Assembly (NCBI RefSeq): GCF_008704425.1
Contig: NZ_CP023696.1
Span: 1,474,501-1,538,500, forward strand
Length of the DNA stretch: 64,000 nucleotides
Source: Streptomyces fradiae ATCC 10745 = DSM 40063
Lineage (GTDB): Bacteria > Actinomycetota > Actinomycetes > Streptomycetales > Streptomycetaceae
Direction of reading: 5' to 3'
Both the position numbers and the translations under genes were made by a program. Below, piece after piece: positions 7,430 to 16,718 of the stretch. Each line of letters opens with the position of its first letter. Position 1 is the stretch's first letter. Under the pieces are notes generated by a model. The model had not been told where the DNA came from. It made no database searches and saw only the letters and a program-made list of their open reading frames with translations.

Positions 7430-10138
7430 TCAGTGCGCGGCGGACTCCCAGTCGCGGCCGACGCCCACGGACACGTCCAGCGGGGCCCGCAGCTCGACCG
7501 CCGACGCCATCTCGCGGCGCACGATCTCCTCGACCCGCTCCCGCTCCCCCGGCGCGAGCTCCAGCACGATCTCGTCGTGCACCTGGAGCAGCATCCGGGA
7601 GTCCAGCCGGGCCTCGGTCAGCGCCCGGTCGACGTTGAGCATGGCGACCTTCACGATGTCGGCGGCCGTGCCCTGGATCGGCGCGTTGAGCGCCATCCGC
7701 TCGGCCATCTCGCGGCGCTGCCGGTTGTCGCTGTTGAGGTCCGGCAGGTACCGGCGGCGGCCGAGCATCGTCTCGGTGTACCCGGTGGCGCGGGCCTCGT
7801 CGACGACGCGCCGCAGGTAGTCCCGTACGCCGCCGAACCGCTCGAAGTACGTGTCCATCAGGGCCCGCGCCTCGGCGGCCTCGATGTTCAGCTGCTGGGA
7901 CAGACCGAACGCGGACAGCCCGTAGGCGAGCCCGTACGACATCGCCTTGATCTTGCGGCGCATCTCGGCGTCGACCGCGGACTTGTCGACGCCGAACACC
8001 TGGGAGGCGACCGTGGTGTGCAGGTCCTCGCCGGAGGTGAACGCCTCGATCAGGCCCGCGTCCTCCGACAGGTGCGCCATGACCCGCAGCTCGATCTGGC
8101 TGTAGTCCGCGGTCATCAGCGCGTCGAAGCCCTCGCCGACGACGAAGCCCCGGCGGATGGCGCGGCCCTCGTCCGTGCGGACCGGGATGTTCTGCAGGTT
8201 CGGGTCGGTGGACGACAGGCGGCCGGTCGCGGCGACCGTCTGGTTGAACGTGGTGTGGATGCGGCCGTCGCCCGCGACCGTCTTGATCAGGCCCTCCACC
8301 GTGACGCGGAGCTTCGCCTGCTCCCGGTGGCGCAGCATGAGCACGGGCAGCTCGTGCTCGGTCTGCGCGGCGAGCCAGGCCAGCGCGTCCGCGTCCGTCG
8401 TGTAGCCGGTCTTCGTCTTCTTGGTCTTCGGCAGGTTCAGCTCGCCGAAGAGGACCTCCTGGAGCTGCTTGGGCGAGCCCAGGTTGAACTCGTGGCCGAC
8501 CGAGGCGTGCGCCTCCTTGACGGCCTGCTGGACCGCGCCGGCGAACTGCTGCTCCATCGCCTCCAGGTGCGGCCGGTCCGCGGCGATGCCGTACCGCTCC
8601 ATGCGGGCGAGCAGCTCGGACGTGGGCAGCTCCACCTCGTGCAGCAGCCGCGTCGCCCCGACCTCCTCCAGGCGGGCCGTGAACGCCTCACCCAGGTCGA
8701 GGACCGCGCGGGCCTGGGTCATCAGCGCGTCGGCCTCCGCGGTCTCGTCCGCGCCGAAGGCGAGCTGGCCGTCGGCGGACGGCGGGGCGAGCTCCCGCCC
8801 CAGGTACTCCACGGCGAGGGCGTCCAGGGCGAAGGAGCGGCGGCCCGGCTTCACCAGGTACGCGGCGAGCGCCGTGTCCATGGTGACCCCGGCGACGTTC
8901 CAGCCGTGCTCCGGGAAGACCCGCATGGCGGCCTTCGCGTTGTGCAGGACCTTCGGGCGGGCCGGGTCCGCGACCCACGCGGCGAAGGCCCGCTCGTCGC
9001 CCTCGTCCAGCTGCGACGGGTCGAACCAGGCCGCCGCCCCGTCCGCCGTCGCGAGGGCGACCTCGGAGACGCTGCCGACGCCCAGGGCCCAGCTGTCGAC
9101 CGTGGCCATGCCCAGCGGCCCGGCCCCGTGCCGCTCCAGCCAGGGCGCCAGCTCGCCGGAGCCCAGCACCGCACCGTCCAGCTCCACCCCGGCGGCCGGG
9201 GCGGGGGCGGCCTCCTCCTCGGCGCCCGGGTCCACGGCGAGCAGCCGGTCCCGCAGGCTCGGGTTGCGGATCTCCAGGACCTCCAGGAAGCCCTTCAGCG
9301 CCGTCCGGTCGTACGGGGCGCGCTCCAGCTCGGCCACCTGCTTGGGCAGCTCCACGTCCCGCACCAGCTCGGTGAGGTGGCGGTTGAGCTTCACCGCCTC
9401 CAGGTGGTCGCGCAGGGCCTGGCCGACCTTGCCCTTCACCTCGTCGGCCCGCTCGACCAGCTCCGCGAACGAACCGAACTGGGTGATCCACTTGGTGGCC
9501 GTCTTCTCGCCCACGCCGGGGATGCCCGGCAGGTTGTCCGACGGGTCGCCGCGCAGCGCGGCGAAGTCCGGGTACTGGCTCGGGGACAGCCCGTACTTCT
9601 CCTGCACCTTTTCCGGGGTGAAGCGGGTCAGCTCCGAGACGCCCTTCGTCGGGTACAGCACCGTCACGTGGTCGGTGACCAGCTGGAAGGAGTCCCGGTC
9701 GCCGGTGACGATCAGCACCTCGTAACCGGCCGCCTCGGCCTGCGTGGCGAGCGTGGCGATGATGTCGTCCGCCTCGAACCCCTCCACGGCGAAGCGCACG
9801 GCGTTCATCGTGTCCAGCAGCTCGCCGATCAGCTGCACCTGGCCCTTGAACTCGTCGGGCGTCGACGAGCGGTTCGCCTTGTACTCCGGGAAGTCCTGCG
9901 TGCGCCACGTCTTGCGGGACACGTCGAACGCCACCGCGAAGTGGGTGGGCGCCTCGTCGCGCAGCGTGTTCGCCAGCATCGACGCGAAGCCGTAGACGGC
10001 GTTGGTCGTCTGCCCGCCGGACGTCGTGAAGTTCTCCGCGGGCAGGGCGAAGAACGCCCGGTACGCCAGGGAGTGCCCGTCCATGAGGAGCAGGCGCGGA
10101 CGGTCTTGCGCGGTCTTCTTCGATGCTGTCTCAGCCAC
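7430..10138 (-). CDS. polA: DNA polymerase I
   Basis: The 902-residue product has the three PolA regions. The N-terminal 5' nuclease begins RPRLLLMDGHSLAYRAF and includes DDIIATLA and SDNLPGIPGVGEKTA. The central exonuclease-like domain lacks the acidic DxE and the conserved Asp of motif II (it reads LHNAKAAMRVF), so proofreading is probably absent, as in other actinobacterial Pol I enzymes. The family A polymerase domain has motif A (DYSQIELRVMAHLSED), motif B (RRKIKAMSYGLAYG) and motif C (QVHDEIVLE). It fills gaps in repair and removes RNA primers. I chose the GTG before AETASKKTAQDRP; the reading frame stays open far upstream, but that extension is antisense to the oxidoreductase gene. Confidence 0.96.
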   Translation of the reverse strand: MAETASKKTAQDRPRLLLMDGHSLAYRAFFALPAENFTTSGGQTTNAVYGFASMLANTLRDEAPTHFAVAFDVSRKTWRTQDFPEYKANRSSTPDEFKGQVQLIGELLDTMNAVRFAVEGFEADDIIATLATQAEAAGYEVLIVTGDRDSFQLVTDHVTVLYPTKGVSELTRFTPEKVQEKYGLSPSQYPDFAALRGDPSDNLPGIPGVGEKTATKWITQFGSFAELVERADEVKGKVGQALRDHLEAVKLNRHLTELVRDVELPKQVAELERAPYDRTALKGFLEVLEIRNPSLRDRLLAVDPGAEEEAAPAPAAGVELDGAVLGSGELAPWLERHGAGPLGMATVDSWALGVGSVSEVALATADGAAAWFDPSQLDEGDERAFAAWVADPARPKVLHNAKAAMRVFPEHGWNVAGVTMDTALAAYLVKPGRRSFALDALAVEYLGRELAPPSADGQLAFGADETAEADALMTQARAVLDLGEAFTARLEEVGATRLLHEVELPTSELLARMERYGIAADRPHLEAMEQQFAGAVQQAVKEAHASVGHEFNLGSPKQLQEVLFGELNLPKTKKTKTGYTTDADALAWLAAQTEHELPVLMLRHREQAKLRVTVEGLIKTVAGDGRIHTTFNQTVAATGRLSSTDPNLQNIPVRTDEGRAIRRGFVVGEGFDALMTADYSQIELRVMAHLSEDAGLIEAFTSGEDLHTTVASQVFGVDKSAVDAEMRRKIKAMSYGLAYGLSAFGLSQQLNIEAAEARALMDTYFERFGGVRDYLRRVVDEARATGYTETMLGRRRYLPDLNSDNRQRREMAERMALNAPIQGTAADIVKVAMLNVDRALTEARLDSRMLLQVHDEIVLELAPGERERVEEIVRREMASAVELRAPLDVSVGVGRDWESAAH

Positions 10139-10261
10139 GCCCCCGATCCTGCCACGCCCCACTGACAACCGCGGACGGGCCTGCCGCGCCGTGGGTGCGG
10201 CGTGACAGGATCGGATGCGTACCCGCGTACACACGCGTACGGCGAAACGAGGGAGTGCGCC

Positions 10262-12544
10262 ATGGTCAGCAAGCCGCCCGCCGAGGACCCCGTCCAGGAC
10301 GCCCCGCAGGTCACGGCCGTCCAGCACGCCGCCGCCGGCCTGCCGGGAGTCGTCCACGGGCTGCGGGCCTCCACGGCGCAGATGGGCCTGGGCCGCACGG
10401 CCCGCACGCTGCTCAGGGTGAACCAGAAGGACGGCTTCGACTGCCCCGGCTGCGCCTGGCCCGAGGGCGGCAAGCGGCACCTCGCGGAGTTCTGCGAGAA
10501 CGGCGCCAAGGCCGTCGCCGAGGAGGCCACGGTGCGCCGGGTCACCCCGGAGTTCTTCGCGGCGCACCCGCTGCCGGACCTCGCCGGGCGCAGCGGCTAC
10601 TGGCTGGGGCAGCAGGGCCGCATCACGCACCCCGTGTACCTGCCGGAAGGCGGCGACCGGTACGAGCCGGTCAGCTGGGAGCGCGCCTTCGCCATCATCG
10701 CCGAGGAGCTGACCGCGCTGGACACGCCCGACGAGGCGCTGTTCTACACCTCCGGCCGCACCAGCAACGAGGCGGCGTTCCTGCTCCAGCTGTTCGCGCG
10801 CGAGTTCGGCACGAACAACCTGCCGGACTGCTCCAACATGTGCCACGAGTCGTCCGGCTCCGCCCTCACCGAGACCCTCGGCGTCGGCAAGGGCAGCGTC
10901 TCCCTCGACGACCTGCACCGGGCCGACCTGATCATCGTCGCCGGGCAGAACCCGGGCACCAACCACCCCCGGATGCTGACCGCCCTGGAGAAGGCGAAGG
11001 CGGCGGGCGCCCGCATCATCTCGGTGAACCCGCTGCCGGAGGCCGGCCTGGAGCGGTTCAGGAACCCGCAGACCGCCAGGGGGCTGGTGAAGGGCTCCGC
11101 CCTCACCGATCTCTTCCTCCAGATCCGCATCGGCGGCGACCAGGCCCTGTTCCGCCTCCTGAACAAGCTGGTCCTCGACACGGAGGGCGCCGTCGACGAG
11201 GAGTTCGTCCGCACCCACACGCACGGCTTCGAGGAGTTCGCCGCGGCCGCCCGCGCCGCCGACTGGGACGAGACGCTCGCGGCGACCGGGCTGACCCGCG
11301 ACGCGATCGAAAGCGCCCTGCGCATGCTCCTCGCCTCGCGCCGCACCATCGTCTGCTGGGCCATGGGCCTGACCCAGCACAAGCACTCGGTGCCCACCAT
11401 CCGCGAGATCGTCAACCTGCTCCTGCTGCGCGGCGCGATCGGCCGCCCCGGCGCCGGGGTCTGCCCGGTCCGCGGCCACTCCAACGTGCAGGGCGACCGC
11501 ACCATGGGCATCTTCGAGCGGCCGTCCGAGGCGTTCCTCGACGCCCTGGACGAGGAGTTCGGCATCACCTCGCCCCGCCACCACGGGTACGACGTGGTCC
11601 GCTCCATCCAGGCGCTGCGCGACGGGCGGGCGAAGGTGTTCTTCGCCATGGGCGGCAACTTCGTCGCCGCCTCCCCCGACACCCTCGTCACCGAGGCCGC
11701 GATGCGCCGCGCCCGGCTCACCGTGCACGTCTCGACCAAGCTCAACCGGTCCCACGCGGTGACCGGCACGCGCGCGCTGATCCTGCCCACCCTCGGCCGC
11801 ACCGACCGCGACGTGCAGGCGTCCGGGCGCCAGTTCGTCACCGTCGAGGACTCGATGGGGCTGGTCCACGCCTCACGCGGGAACCTGCCGCCCGCCGGCC
11901 CCCACCTGCTGTCCGAGCCGGCCATCGTCGCGCGCATGGCCCGTGCCGTCCTCGGGCCCGACTCCGCCACCCCGTGGGAGGAGTTCGAGAAGGACTACGC
12001 CGCGATCCGCGACCGCATCGCGCGCGTGGTGCCCGGCTTCGAGGACTTCAACGCCCGTCTCGCGGCCGACCCGGGCGGCTTCGCCCTGCCCCACGCGCCC
12101 CGCGACGAGCGGCGCTTCCCCACGGCGACCGGCAAGGCCAACTTCACCGCCGCGCCCGTCGAGTACCCGGCGGTCCCCGAGGGCCGGCTGCTGCTGCAGA
12201 CGCTCCGCTCGCACGACCAGTACAACACCACCGTCTACGGCCTCGACGACCGCTACCGGGGCATCAGGGGCGGCCGCCGCGTCGTCCTCGTCCACCCCGA
12301 CGACGCCCGCGAGCGGGGCCTCGCCGACGGCTCGTACGCGGACCTGGTCGGCGAGTGGACCGACGGGGTGGAGCGCCGCGCGCCCGGATTCCGCGTCGTG
12401 CACTACCCGACCGCCCGAGGCTGCGCCGCCGCCTACTACCCCGAGACGAACGTCCTGGTCCCCCTCGACGCCACCGCCGACGTCAGCAACACCCCCGCCA
12501 GCAAGTCCGTCGTCATCCGTCTGGAACAATCACCGGCCGACTGA
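10262..12544 (+). CDS. FdhF/YdeP family molybdopterin oxidoreductase
   Basis: The 760-residue protein belongs to the formate-dehydrogenase-alpha-like family typified by E. coli YdeP. The N-terminal marker is FDCPGCAWPEG. The pterin-binding core includes YTSGRTSNEAAFLLQLFARE, CSNMCHESSGSAL, IIVAGQNPGTNHPR and RGAIGRPGAGVCPVRGHSNV. The C-terminal molybdopterin dinucleotide domain includes TLRSHDQYNTTVYGLDDRYR and NTPASKSVVI. The substrate is unknown; YdeP is linked to acid resistance in E. coli. There is no sign of a selenocysteine TGA. No fdhD or molybdenum-cofactor gene accompanies it here. The ATG has GAGGGAG about 8 bases upstream and shares a 123-bp divergent region with polA. Confidence 0.92.
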   Translation: MVSKPPAEDPVQDAPQVTAVQHAAAGLPGVVHGLRASTAQMGLGRTARTLLRVNQKDGFDCPGCAWPEGGKRHLAEFCENGAKAVAEEATVRRVTPEFFAAHPLPDLAGRSGYWLGQQGRITHPVYLPEGGDRYEPVSWERAFAIIAEELTALDTPDEALFYTSGRTSNEAAFLLQLFAREFGTNNLPDCSNMCHESSGSALTETLGVGKGSVSLDDLHRADLIIVAGQNPGTNHPRMLTALEKAKAAGARIISVNPLPEAGLERFRNPQTARGLVKGSALTDLFLQIRIGGDQALFRLLNKLVLDTEGAVDEEFVRTHTHGFEEFAAAARAADWDETLAATGLTRDAIESALRMLLASRRTIVCWAMGLTQHKHSVPTIREIVNLLLLRGAIGRPGAGVCPVRGHSNVQGDRTMGIFERPSEAFLDALDEEFGITSPRHHGYDVVRSIQALRDGRAKVFFAMGGNFVAASPDTLVTEAAMRRARLTVHVSTKLNRSHAVTGTRALILPTLGRTDRDVQASGRQFVTVEDSMGLVHASRGNLPPAGPHLLSEPAIVARMARAVLGPDSATPWEEFEKDYAAIRDRIARVVPGFEDFNARLAADPGGFALPHAPRDERRFPTATGKANFTAAPVEYPAVPEGRLLLQTLRSHDQYNTTVYGLDDRYRGIRGGRRVVLVHPDDARERGLADGSYADLVGEWTDGVERRAPGFRVVHYPTARGCAAAYYPETNVLVPLDATADVSNTPASKSVVIRLEQSPAD

Positions 12545-12728
12545 GCGTTCGCTCAGCAGCACCACCGCAAGCGCCACCGAAAGCGCCACCGGAAGCACCA
12601 CCGACAGCTGCCGGGCCGCCGCACCGGCGGAACCCACCCGCGGATGCGCCGGCGCAGCGACCGGCGGGCCGGCGGCACGACCGGCAGCAGCAGGACAGCC
12701 GTACGACGACGAACGGAGATCCGGCCCC

Positions 12729-13217
12729 ATGGGCGAGCAGACCGCAACGAAGTTCCCGCAAGAGGTCATCGACGAGTACGCCGCGCTCGGCGTCGACCTG
12801 CCCGCCCTGTTCTCCGCAGGCCACCTCGGCAACCGCATGGGCGTGCAGATCGTGGAGGCCGCCGCCGAGCGCGTCGTCGGCACCCTCCCCGTCGAGGGCA
12901 ACACGCAGCCCTACGGCCTCCTCCACGGCGGCGCCTCCGCCGTCCTCGCCGAGACCCTCGGCTCCGTGGGCGCCATGCTCCACGGCGGCTCCGGGAAGAT
13001 CGCCGTCGGCGTCGACCTGAACTGCACCCACCACCGCGGCGTCCGCTCGGGTCTCGTCACCGGCGTCGCCACCCCGGTCCACCGCGGCCGCTCCACCGCC
13101 ACGTACGAGATCGTCATCACCGACGAGCAGGACCGGCGGGTCTGCACCGCGCGCCTCACCTGCATGCTCCGCGAGGCCGCCCCCAAGGACGCGGAGAACC
13201 TCCCCGGCACGGCCTGA
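12729..13217 (+). CDS. PaaI-type hotdog-fold acyl-CoA thioesterase
   Basis: This 162-residue single hotdog domain has the typical GLLHGGASAVLAETLGS helix (about residues 57-75), followed by VGVDLNCTHHRGVRSGLVTG and a final beta strand VCTARLTCML. This is the YbdB/PaaI/EntH arrangement, which hydrolyses aryl- or acyl-CoA thioesters, often as a housekeeping step that releases stalled CoA. The ATG is supported by GGAG about 12 bases upstream; the open frame reading in from upstream has no family similarity. It follows the oxidoreductase by 184 bp of GC-rich spacer, which starts with a TGAGCGTTCGCTCA palindrome just after the preceding stop. Confidence 0.9.
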   Translation: MGEQTATKFPQEVIDEYAALGVDLPALFSAGHLGNRMGVQIVEAAAERVVGTLPVEGNTQPYGLLHGGASAVLAETLGSVGAMLHGGSGKIAVGVDLNCTHHRGVRSGLVTGVATPVHRGRSTATYEIVITDEQDRRVCTARLTCMLREAAPKDAENLPGTA

Positions 13218-13224
13218 CGACGCC

Positions 13225-13259
13225 GGAGCGCCGGGCCCCTCGCGGGTGCCCGGCGCTCC
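13225..13259. terminator. Bidirectional terminator-like hairpin
   Basis: A perfect 12-bp stem, GGAGCGCCGGGC with GCCCGGCGCTCC, and an 11-base loop lie between the convergent thioesterase and livF genes. There is no T-run, as is common in Streptomyces. Confidence 0.75.
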
Positions 13260-13279
13260 TCGTCACGCGTGCCGGCGGG

Positions 13280-14047
13280 TCAGGCCGCGCCCTCGCCGAG
13301 GTACGCCGCCCTGATCCGGCTGTCCGCGAGCAGGTCGCCCGCCGGACCGGACATCGCCACGGAGCCCGTCTCCAGGACGTAGCCCCGGTCGGCGAGACCG
13401 AGCGCCTGCGTGGCGTTCTGCTCCACCAGCAGCACCGTGGTGCCCTGGTCGTTGATCTCCTTGATGATCTCGAAGATCTGCTGGACGATCAGCGGCGCCA
13501 GGCCCATCGACGGCTCGTCGAGCAGCAGCAGCTCCGGTCGGCCCATCAGCGCGCGGCCGATCGCGAGCATCTGCTGCTCGCCGCCCGACAGGGTGCCGGC
13601 CTGCTGGGAGCGCCGCTCGGCCAGCCGCGGGAAGAGCGTGAAGGCCCGGTCGAGGTCGCCGGAGTCCACGGAGGAGAACTTGTACGCCCCCATCTCCAGG
13701 TTCTCCAGCACCGTCATCGTCGCGAAGACCCGCCGCCCCTCGGGCACGTGCCCGATGCCGAAGCGGACCAGCTCGTGCGACTTGATGCCGTCGATCCGCT
13801 CGCCGCGCAGCAGTACCTCGCCGTGGCGGGGCTGGAGCATGCCGGAGACGGTGCGGAGCGTCGTCGTCTTCCCGGCGCCGTTGCTGCCGAGCAGGGCCAC
13901 GATCTCGCCCTTGCCGACCGTCAGGTCGATGCCCTTCAGCGCCTCGATGGCACCGTAGAACACCCGCATGCCCCTCAGTTCGAGCAGCGGGGCGTCCGGG
14001 GTGCCGGCCTCGCCGGACTCCTCCCGCAGCTGTGCCGTCGTGCTCAC
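13280..14047 (-). CDS. livF: Branched-chain amino acid ABC transporter ATPase LivF
   Basis: This 255-residue ABC ATPase has Walker A (LLGSNGAGKTTTLRTVSG), the signature LSGGEQQMLAIGRAL, and Walker B (LLLLDEPSMGLAPLIV). The last is the hallmark of LivF, as is the early MRVFYGAIEALKGIDL. Together with LivG it powers import of Leu/Ile/Val or related substrates through LivH and LivM. It is the last gene of livJHMGF and its ATG overlaps the livG stop by 4 bases (ATGA), implying translational coupling and fixed stoichiometry. Confidence 0.95.
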   Translation of the reverse strand: MSTTAQLREESGEAGTPDAPLLELRGMRVFYGAIEALKGIDLTVGKGEIVALLGSNGAGKTTTLRTVSGMLQPRHGEVLLRGERIDGIKSHELVRFGIGHVPEGRRVFATMTVLENLEMGAYKFSSVDSGDLDRAFTLFPRLAERRSQQAGTLSGGEQQMLAIGRALMGRPELLLLDEPSMGLAPLIVQQIFEIIKEINDQGTTVLLVEQNATQALGLADRGYVLETGSVAMSGPAGDLLADSRIRAAYLGEGAA

Positions 14048-15348
14048 TTGCCGCTCTCCTCGTCAGTCCGCGCCGCACGGCCCGCGCCGCCCGGTTCCTC
14101 GGCCTCCGCCGCGTCGGCGGTCCCGGCCGCGTCGGCGGCTTCGGGCGCGTCGGCGGCTTCGGTGGTGCCGGCCGCGTCGGCTCCTCCGTCCGTACGGGAC
14201 GGCTCACCGGCTTCGGCGGCCTCGCCCGTGCCGGTGTCGTCCGCACGGGACGGCTCCTCGGCGACCGGCTCCGCGTCCGCTCCGGTGTCCGCTCCGGTGT
14301 CCGCCGCACCGGACGGCTCGGCGGCGCCCTCGGGCTCCGCGTCGGCGGCCTGCTCGGCGGTCCCGGCCTCCGGCGCCGACGGCTCCCGGGCCTCCTCGGC
14401 CTCCCCGGCCTCCTCGGCGTTCCCGGCGCTCCCGGTGTCCGCCACCGTCGCCGCCGGCCGTGCCGCCTCCGCGGCTGGTGCGGCTTCCGTACCGTCCCCG
14501 GCATCCTCGACCGCGTGCCGGACGGCCTCCGCGTCCTCCGCCGACGAGCCCAGGTACGCCTCGATCACCGCCGGGTGCTGCTGGACCTCACCGGGTGTCC
14601 CCTCGGCGATCTTCTTGCCGAAGTTCAGCACCATCACGCGGTCCGCCACCGACATCACCAGCCGCATGTCGTGCTCGATCAGCAGCACACTCACGCCCAG
14701 TTCGGAGTTGATGCGCCGGATCAGCTGCTCCAGCTCCACCTTCTCCGTCGGGTTGGTGCCCGCGGCCGGCTCGTCCAGCAGCAGCACCTGCGGATCCGTC
14801 GCCAGCGCACGGGCGATCTCCAGGCTCCGCTGGTCGCCGTAGCTGAGGCTGCCCGCGATCTCGTTGAGCTTGTCCTCCAGGCCCACGAACCGCAGCAGCC
14901 GGTGCGCCCGCTCGTCGCTCTCCCGCTCCGCGCGCCGCGCGCTCGGCAGACCGAGCATGATCGACACCGGGCCGGCCTTGAGCCGGGTCTCGGCGGCGAT
15001 CTTCACGTTCTCCAGCGCGGTCAGCGCCCTGAACAGGCGGATGTTCTGGAACGTACGCGCCACGCCCACCCGGTTCACCAGGTGCGGCTTGCTGCCCAGC
15101 AGCGACTTCTCGCCACCGCCCTTCGGCAGGAACGAGATCCGTCCCTCCTGCGGCGTGTACGCGCCCGTCAGCGAGTTGAAGAAGGACGTCTTCCCGGCAC
15201 CGTTCGGGCCGATCACCGCCAGAACCTCGCCCCGGCGCATCGACATGTCGACCTTGTCGAGCACCGTCAACCCGCCGAAACGCAGCGTCACATCCGTCAC
15301 CCGGAGAACCAGGTCCTCCGTGGGCGCACTCGTCACTTCAGTGCTCAT
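14044..15348 (-). CDS. livG: Branched-chain amino acid ABC transporter ATPase LivG with an acidic repetitive tail
   Basis: Residues 1 to about 272 form a standard LivG: Walker A (VIGPNGAGKTSFFNSLTG), VARTFQNIRLFRALTALENV, signature LSYGDQRSLEIARAL, and Walker B (LLLDEPAAGTNPTEK). It ends EVQQHPAVIEAYLG, which is where most LivG proteins stop (about 255-280 residues). Here another 160 residues follow, composed mostly of Ala, Glu, Asp, Gly, Thr and Pro in imperfect EAADAPEAADAAGTADAAEA-like repeats. The tail is in frame and ends exactly at the livF ATG, so it is genuinely coded. Its function is unknown. The start overlaps the livM stop by one base (TGATG). Confidence 0.94.
   Translation of the reverse strand: MSTEVTSAPTEDLVLRVTDVTLRFGGLTVLDKVDMSMRRGEVLAVIGPNGAGKTSFFNSLTGAYTPQEGRISFLPKGGGEKSLLGSKPHLVNRVGVARTFQNIRLFRALTALENVKIAAETRLKAGPVSIMLGLPSARRAERESDERAHRLLRFVGLEDKLNEIAGSLSYGDQRSLEIARALATDPQVLLLDEPAAGTNPTEKVELEQLIRRINSELGVSVLLIEHDMRLVMSVADRVMVLNFGKKIAEGTPGEVQQHPAVIEAYLGSSAEDAEAVRHAVEDAGDGTEAAPAAEAARPAATVADTGSAGNAEEAGEAEEAREPSAPEAGTAEQAADAEPEGAAEPSGAADTGADTGADAEPVAEEPSRADDTGTGEAAEAGEPSRTDGGADAAGTTEAADAPEAADAAGTADAAEAEEPGGAGRAARTDEESGK
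14060..14530 (-). repeat. Low-complexity region coding the LivG tail
   Basis: Imperfect short repeats of GCG-GCC-GAG/GAC-type codons encode the Ala/Glu/Asp-rich extension of LivG. Repeated 12-18 base blocks are visible (for example two adjacent TCCGCTCCGGTG copies near 14277-14301). Length variation between strains is likely. Confidence 0.6.
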
Positions 15349-16718
15349 CAGGCCTTGCCTCCCGCCGGCTCGGACATCGCGTCCGCGTCACCGAGGCCCT
15401 CCTCCGCCATCTTCAGCTCACGCTGACGACGACGTGAGGGCCAGATGCCCTGAGGCCGGTAAATCATCATGATCACAAGCAGCGCGCCCAGGTACAGGTA
15501 CCGGTCCGAGGGGTCCACGTAGTCCTTCAGTGCCTCCGGCAGCCACACCAGCGCCGCGGCGCCCAGCAGCACACCCGGGATCGAGCCCATGCCGCCGAAG
15601 ATCACGTACGCCAGGATCAGGATCGACTGGAGCAGCGGGAAGACCTCGGGGTTGATGTAGCCGTACTTGCTGGTGAAGATCACCCCGGCCACGCCCGACG
15701 TGGACGCGCCGATCGCGAATGCCATCAGCTTGAACCGCACCGTGTCCACGCCGTTCGCCGCCGCGGCGATCTCGTCCTCGCGGATCGCCGTCCAGGCCCG
15801 GCCCACACGCGAGTGCTCCAGCCGGGAGAACAGCACGATCACCAGCACGATGAAGAACACCAGCAGGTACCAGTACGGCAGCGGGTCGATGGACCACTTG
15901 TACTGGATGCCGGCGAAGTCGAACGAGAAGTCCGGTATCAGCCGGGCGCCCTGCGGGCCGCCCGTCACGCCGTCCGCGTTCTTCGCGACCAGGTAGATGA
16001 TCTCGTGGAAGCCCAGCGTCACGATCGCCAGGTAGTCACCGCGCAGCCGCAGCGTCGGCGCGCCCAGCAGCAGACCCGCCACGAGGCAGGTCACGACCGC
16101 GATCGGGATCACCCAGAAAGGATTCAGCACCACCGGCGGCTCGATCGGCAGGCGTCCCGTCCAGAACGCCGTCGAGTACGCGCCGACCGCGAAGAAGGCG
16201 AAGAAGCCCAGGTCCAGCAGACCCGCCCAGCCGATCACGACGTTCAGGCCGATCGCCAGCAGCGCGAAGATCGCGATCTGGTCCACCAGCACCGTCTGCC
16301 ACATCCGCGGCAGCGTCGACGGCACCACGAGGGCGAGCACCAGCGCCAGGCCGATCAGGCCCCAGCGCAGTCGCGCGTCACCCTGCACCCGGTCGCGCAG
16401 CGCGCCGCCGGGCCGCCCCACGGCCGCCTTGACCTGCCCCGCGACGCCCTTGATCGGCGTCGCCGCGAACTCGCGCAGCGCCCACACGCCCACGGTCAGC
16501 GCCAGGCACACCCACAGGTTGGGGCCGAGCAGCGACCCCTCGATCGAGTAGAAGACGTCCCGGGTCGTGCCCTGCTCACCGGTCACCAGCGCCAGCAGCA
16601 CACCGAGCGCCAGCATCGCCCACAGCCTCGTGTACCGGGGCTGCTGGTACCAGGCCGTTCGGCGCAGCCTGCTCGCCGCGGACGCCACGTCCTTCGTAGA
16701 AGACCGCACCGCGCTCAT
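15348..16718 (-). CDS. livM: Branched-chain amino acid ABC transporter permease LivM
   Basis: This 456-residue integral membrane protein has eight or more predicted hydrophobic segments and the LivM hallmarks LGLNVVIGWAGLLDLGFFAFFAVGAY (residues about 185-210), LRLRGDYLAIVTLGF and VFGGMGSIPGVLLGA. The N-terminal 120 residues are an extra region with two membrane segments (LWAMLALGVLLALVTG and LWVCLALTVGVWAL), seen in actinobacterial LivM. With LivH it forms the translocation pore. The ATG overlaps the livH stop (ATGA); a longer frame upstream would run inside livH and is unlikely. Confidence 0.94.
   Translation of the reverse strand: MSAVRSSTKDVASAASRLRRTAWYQQPRYTRLWAMLALGVLLALVTGEQGTTRDVFYSIEGSLLGPNLWVCLALTVGVWALREFAATPIKGVAGQVKAAVGRPGGALRDRVQGDARLRWGLIGLALVLALVVPSTLPRMWQTVLVDQIAIFALLAIGLNVVIGWAGLLDLGFFAFFAVGAYSTAFWTGRLPIEPPVVLNPFWVIPIAVVTCLVAGLLLGAPTLRLRGDYLAIVTLGFHEIIYLVAKNADGVTGGPQGARLIPDFSFDFAGIQYKWSIDPLPYWYLLVFFIVLVIVLFSRLEHSRVGRAWTAIREDEIAAAANGVDTVRFKLMAFAIGASTSGVAGVIFTSKYGYINPEVFPLLQSILILAYVIFGGMGSIPGVLLGAAALVWLPEALKDYVDPSDRYLYLGALLVIMMIYRPQGIWPSRRRQRELKMAEEGLGDADAMSEPAGGKA

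Noticed and set aside
10139..11869. 577-residue N-terminal extension of polA
   Set aside because: The extension is antisense to the oxidoreductase gene; the PolA family N-terminus fits the GTG at 10138.
10262..12544. Selenocysteine formate dehydrogenase
   Set aside because: There is no in-frame TGA and the protein has the FDCPGCAWP marker of the YdeP-type branch, which does not use selenocysteine.
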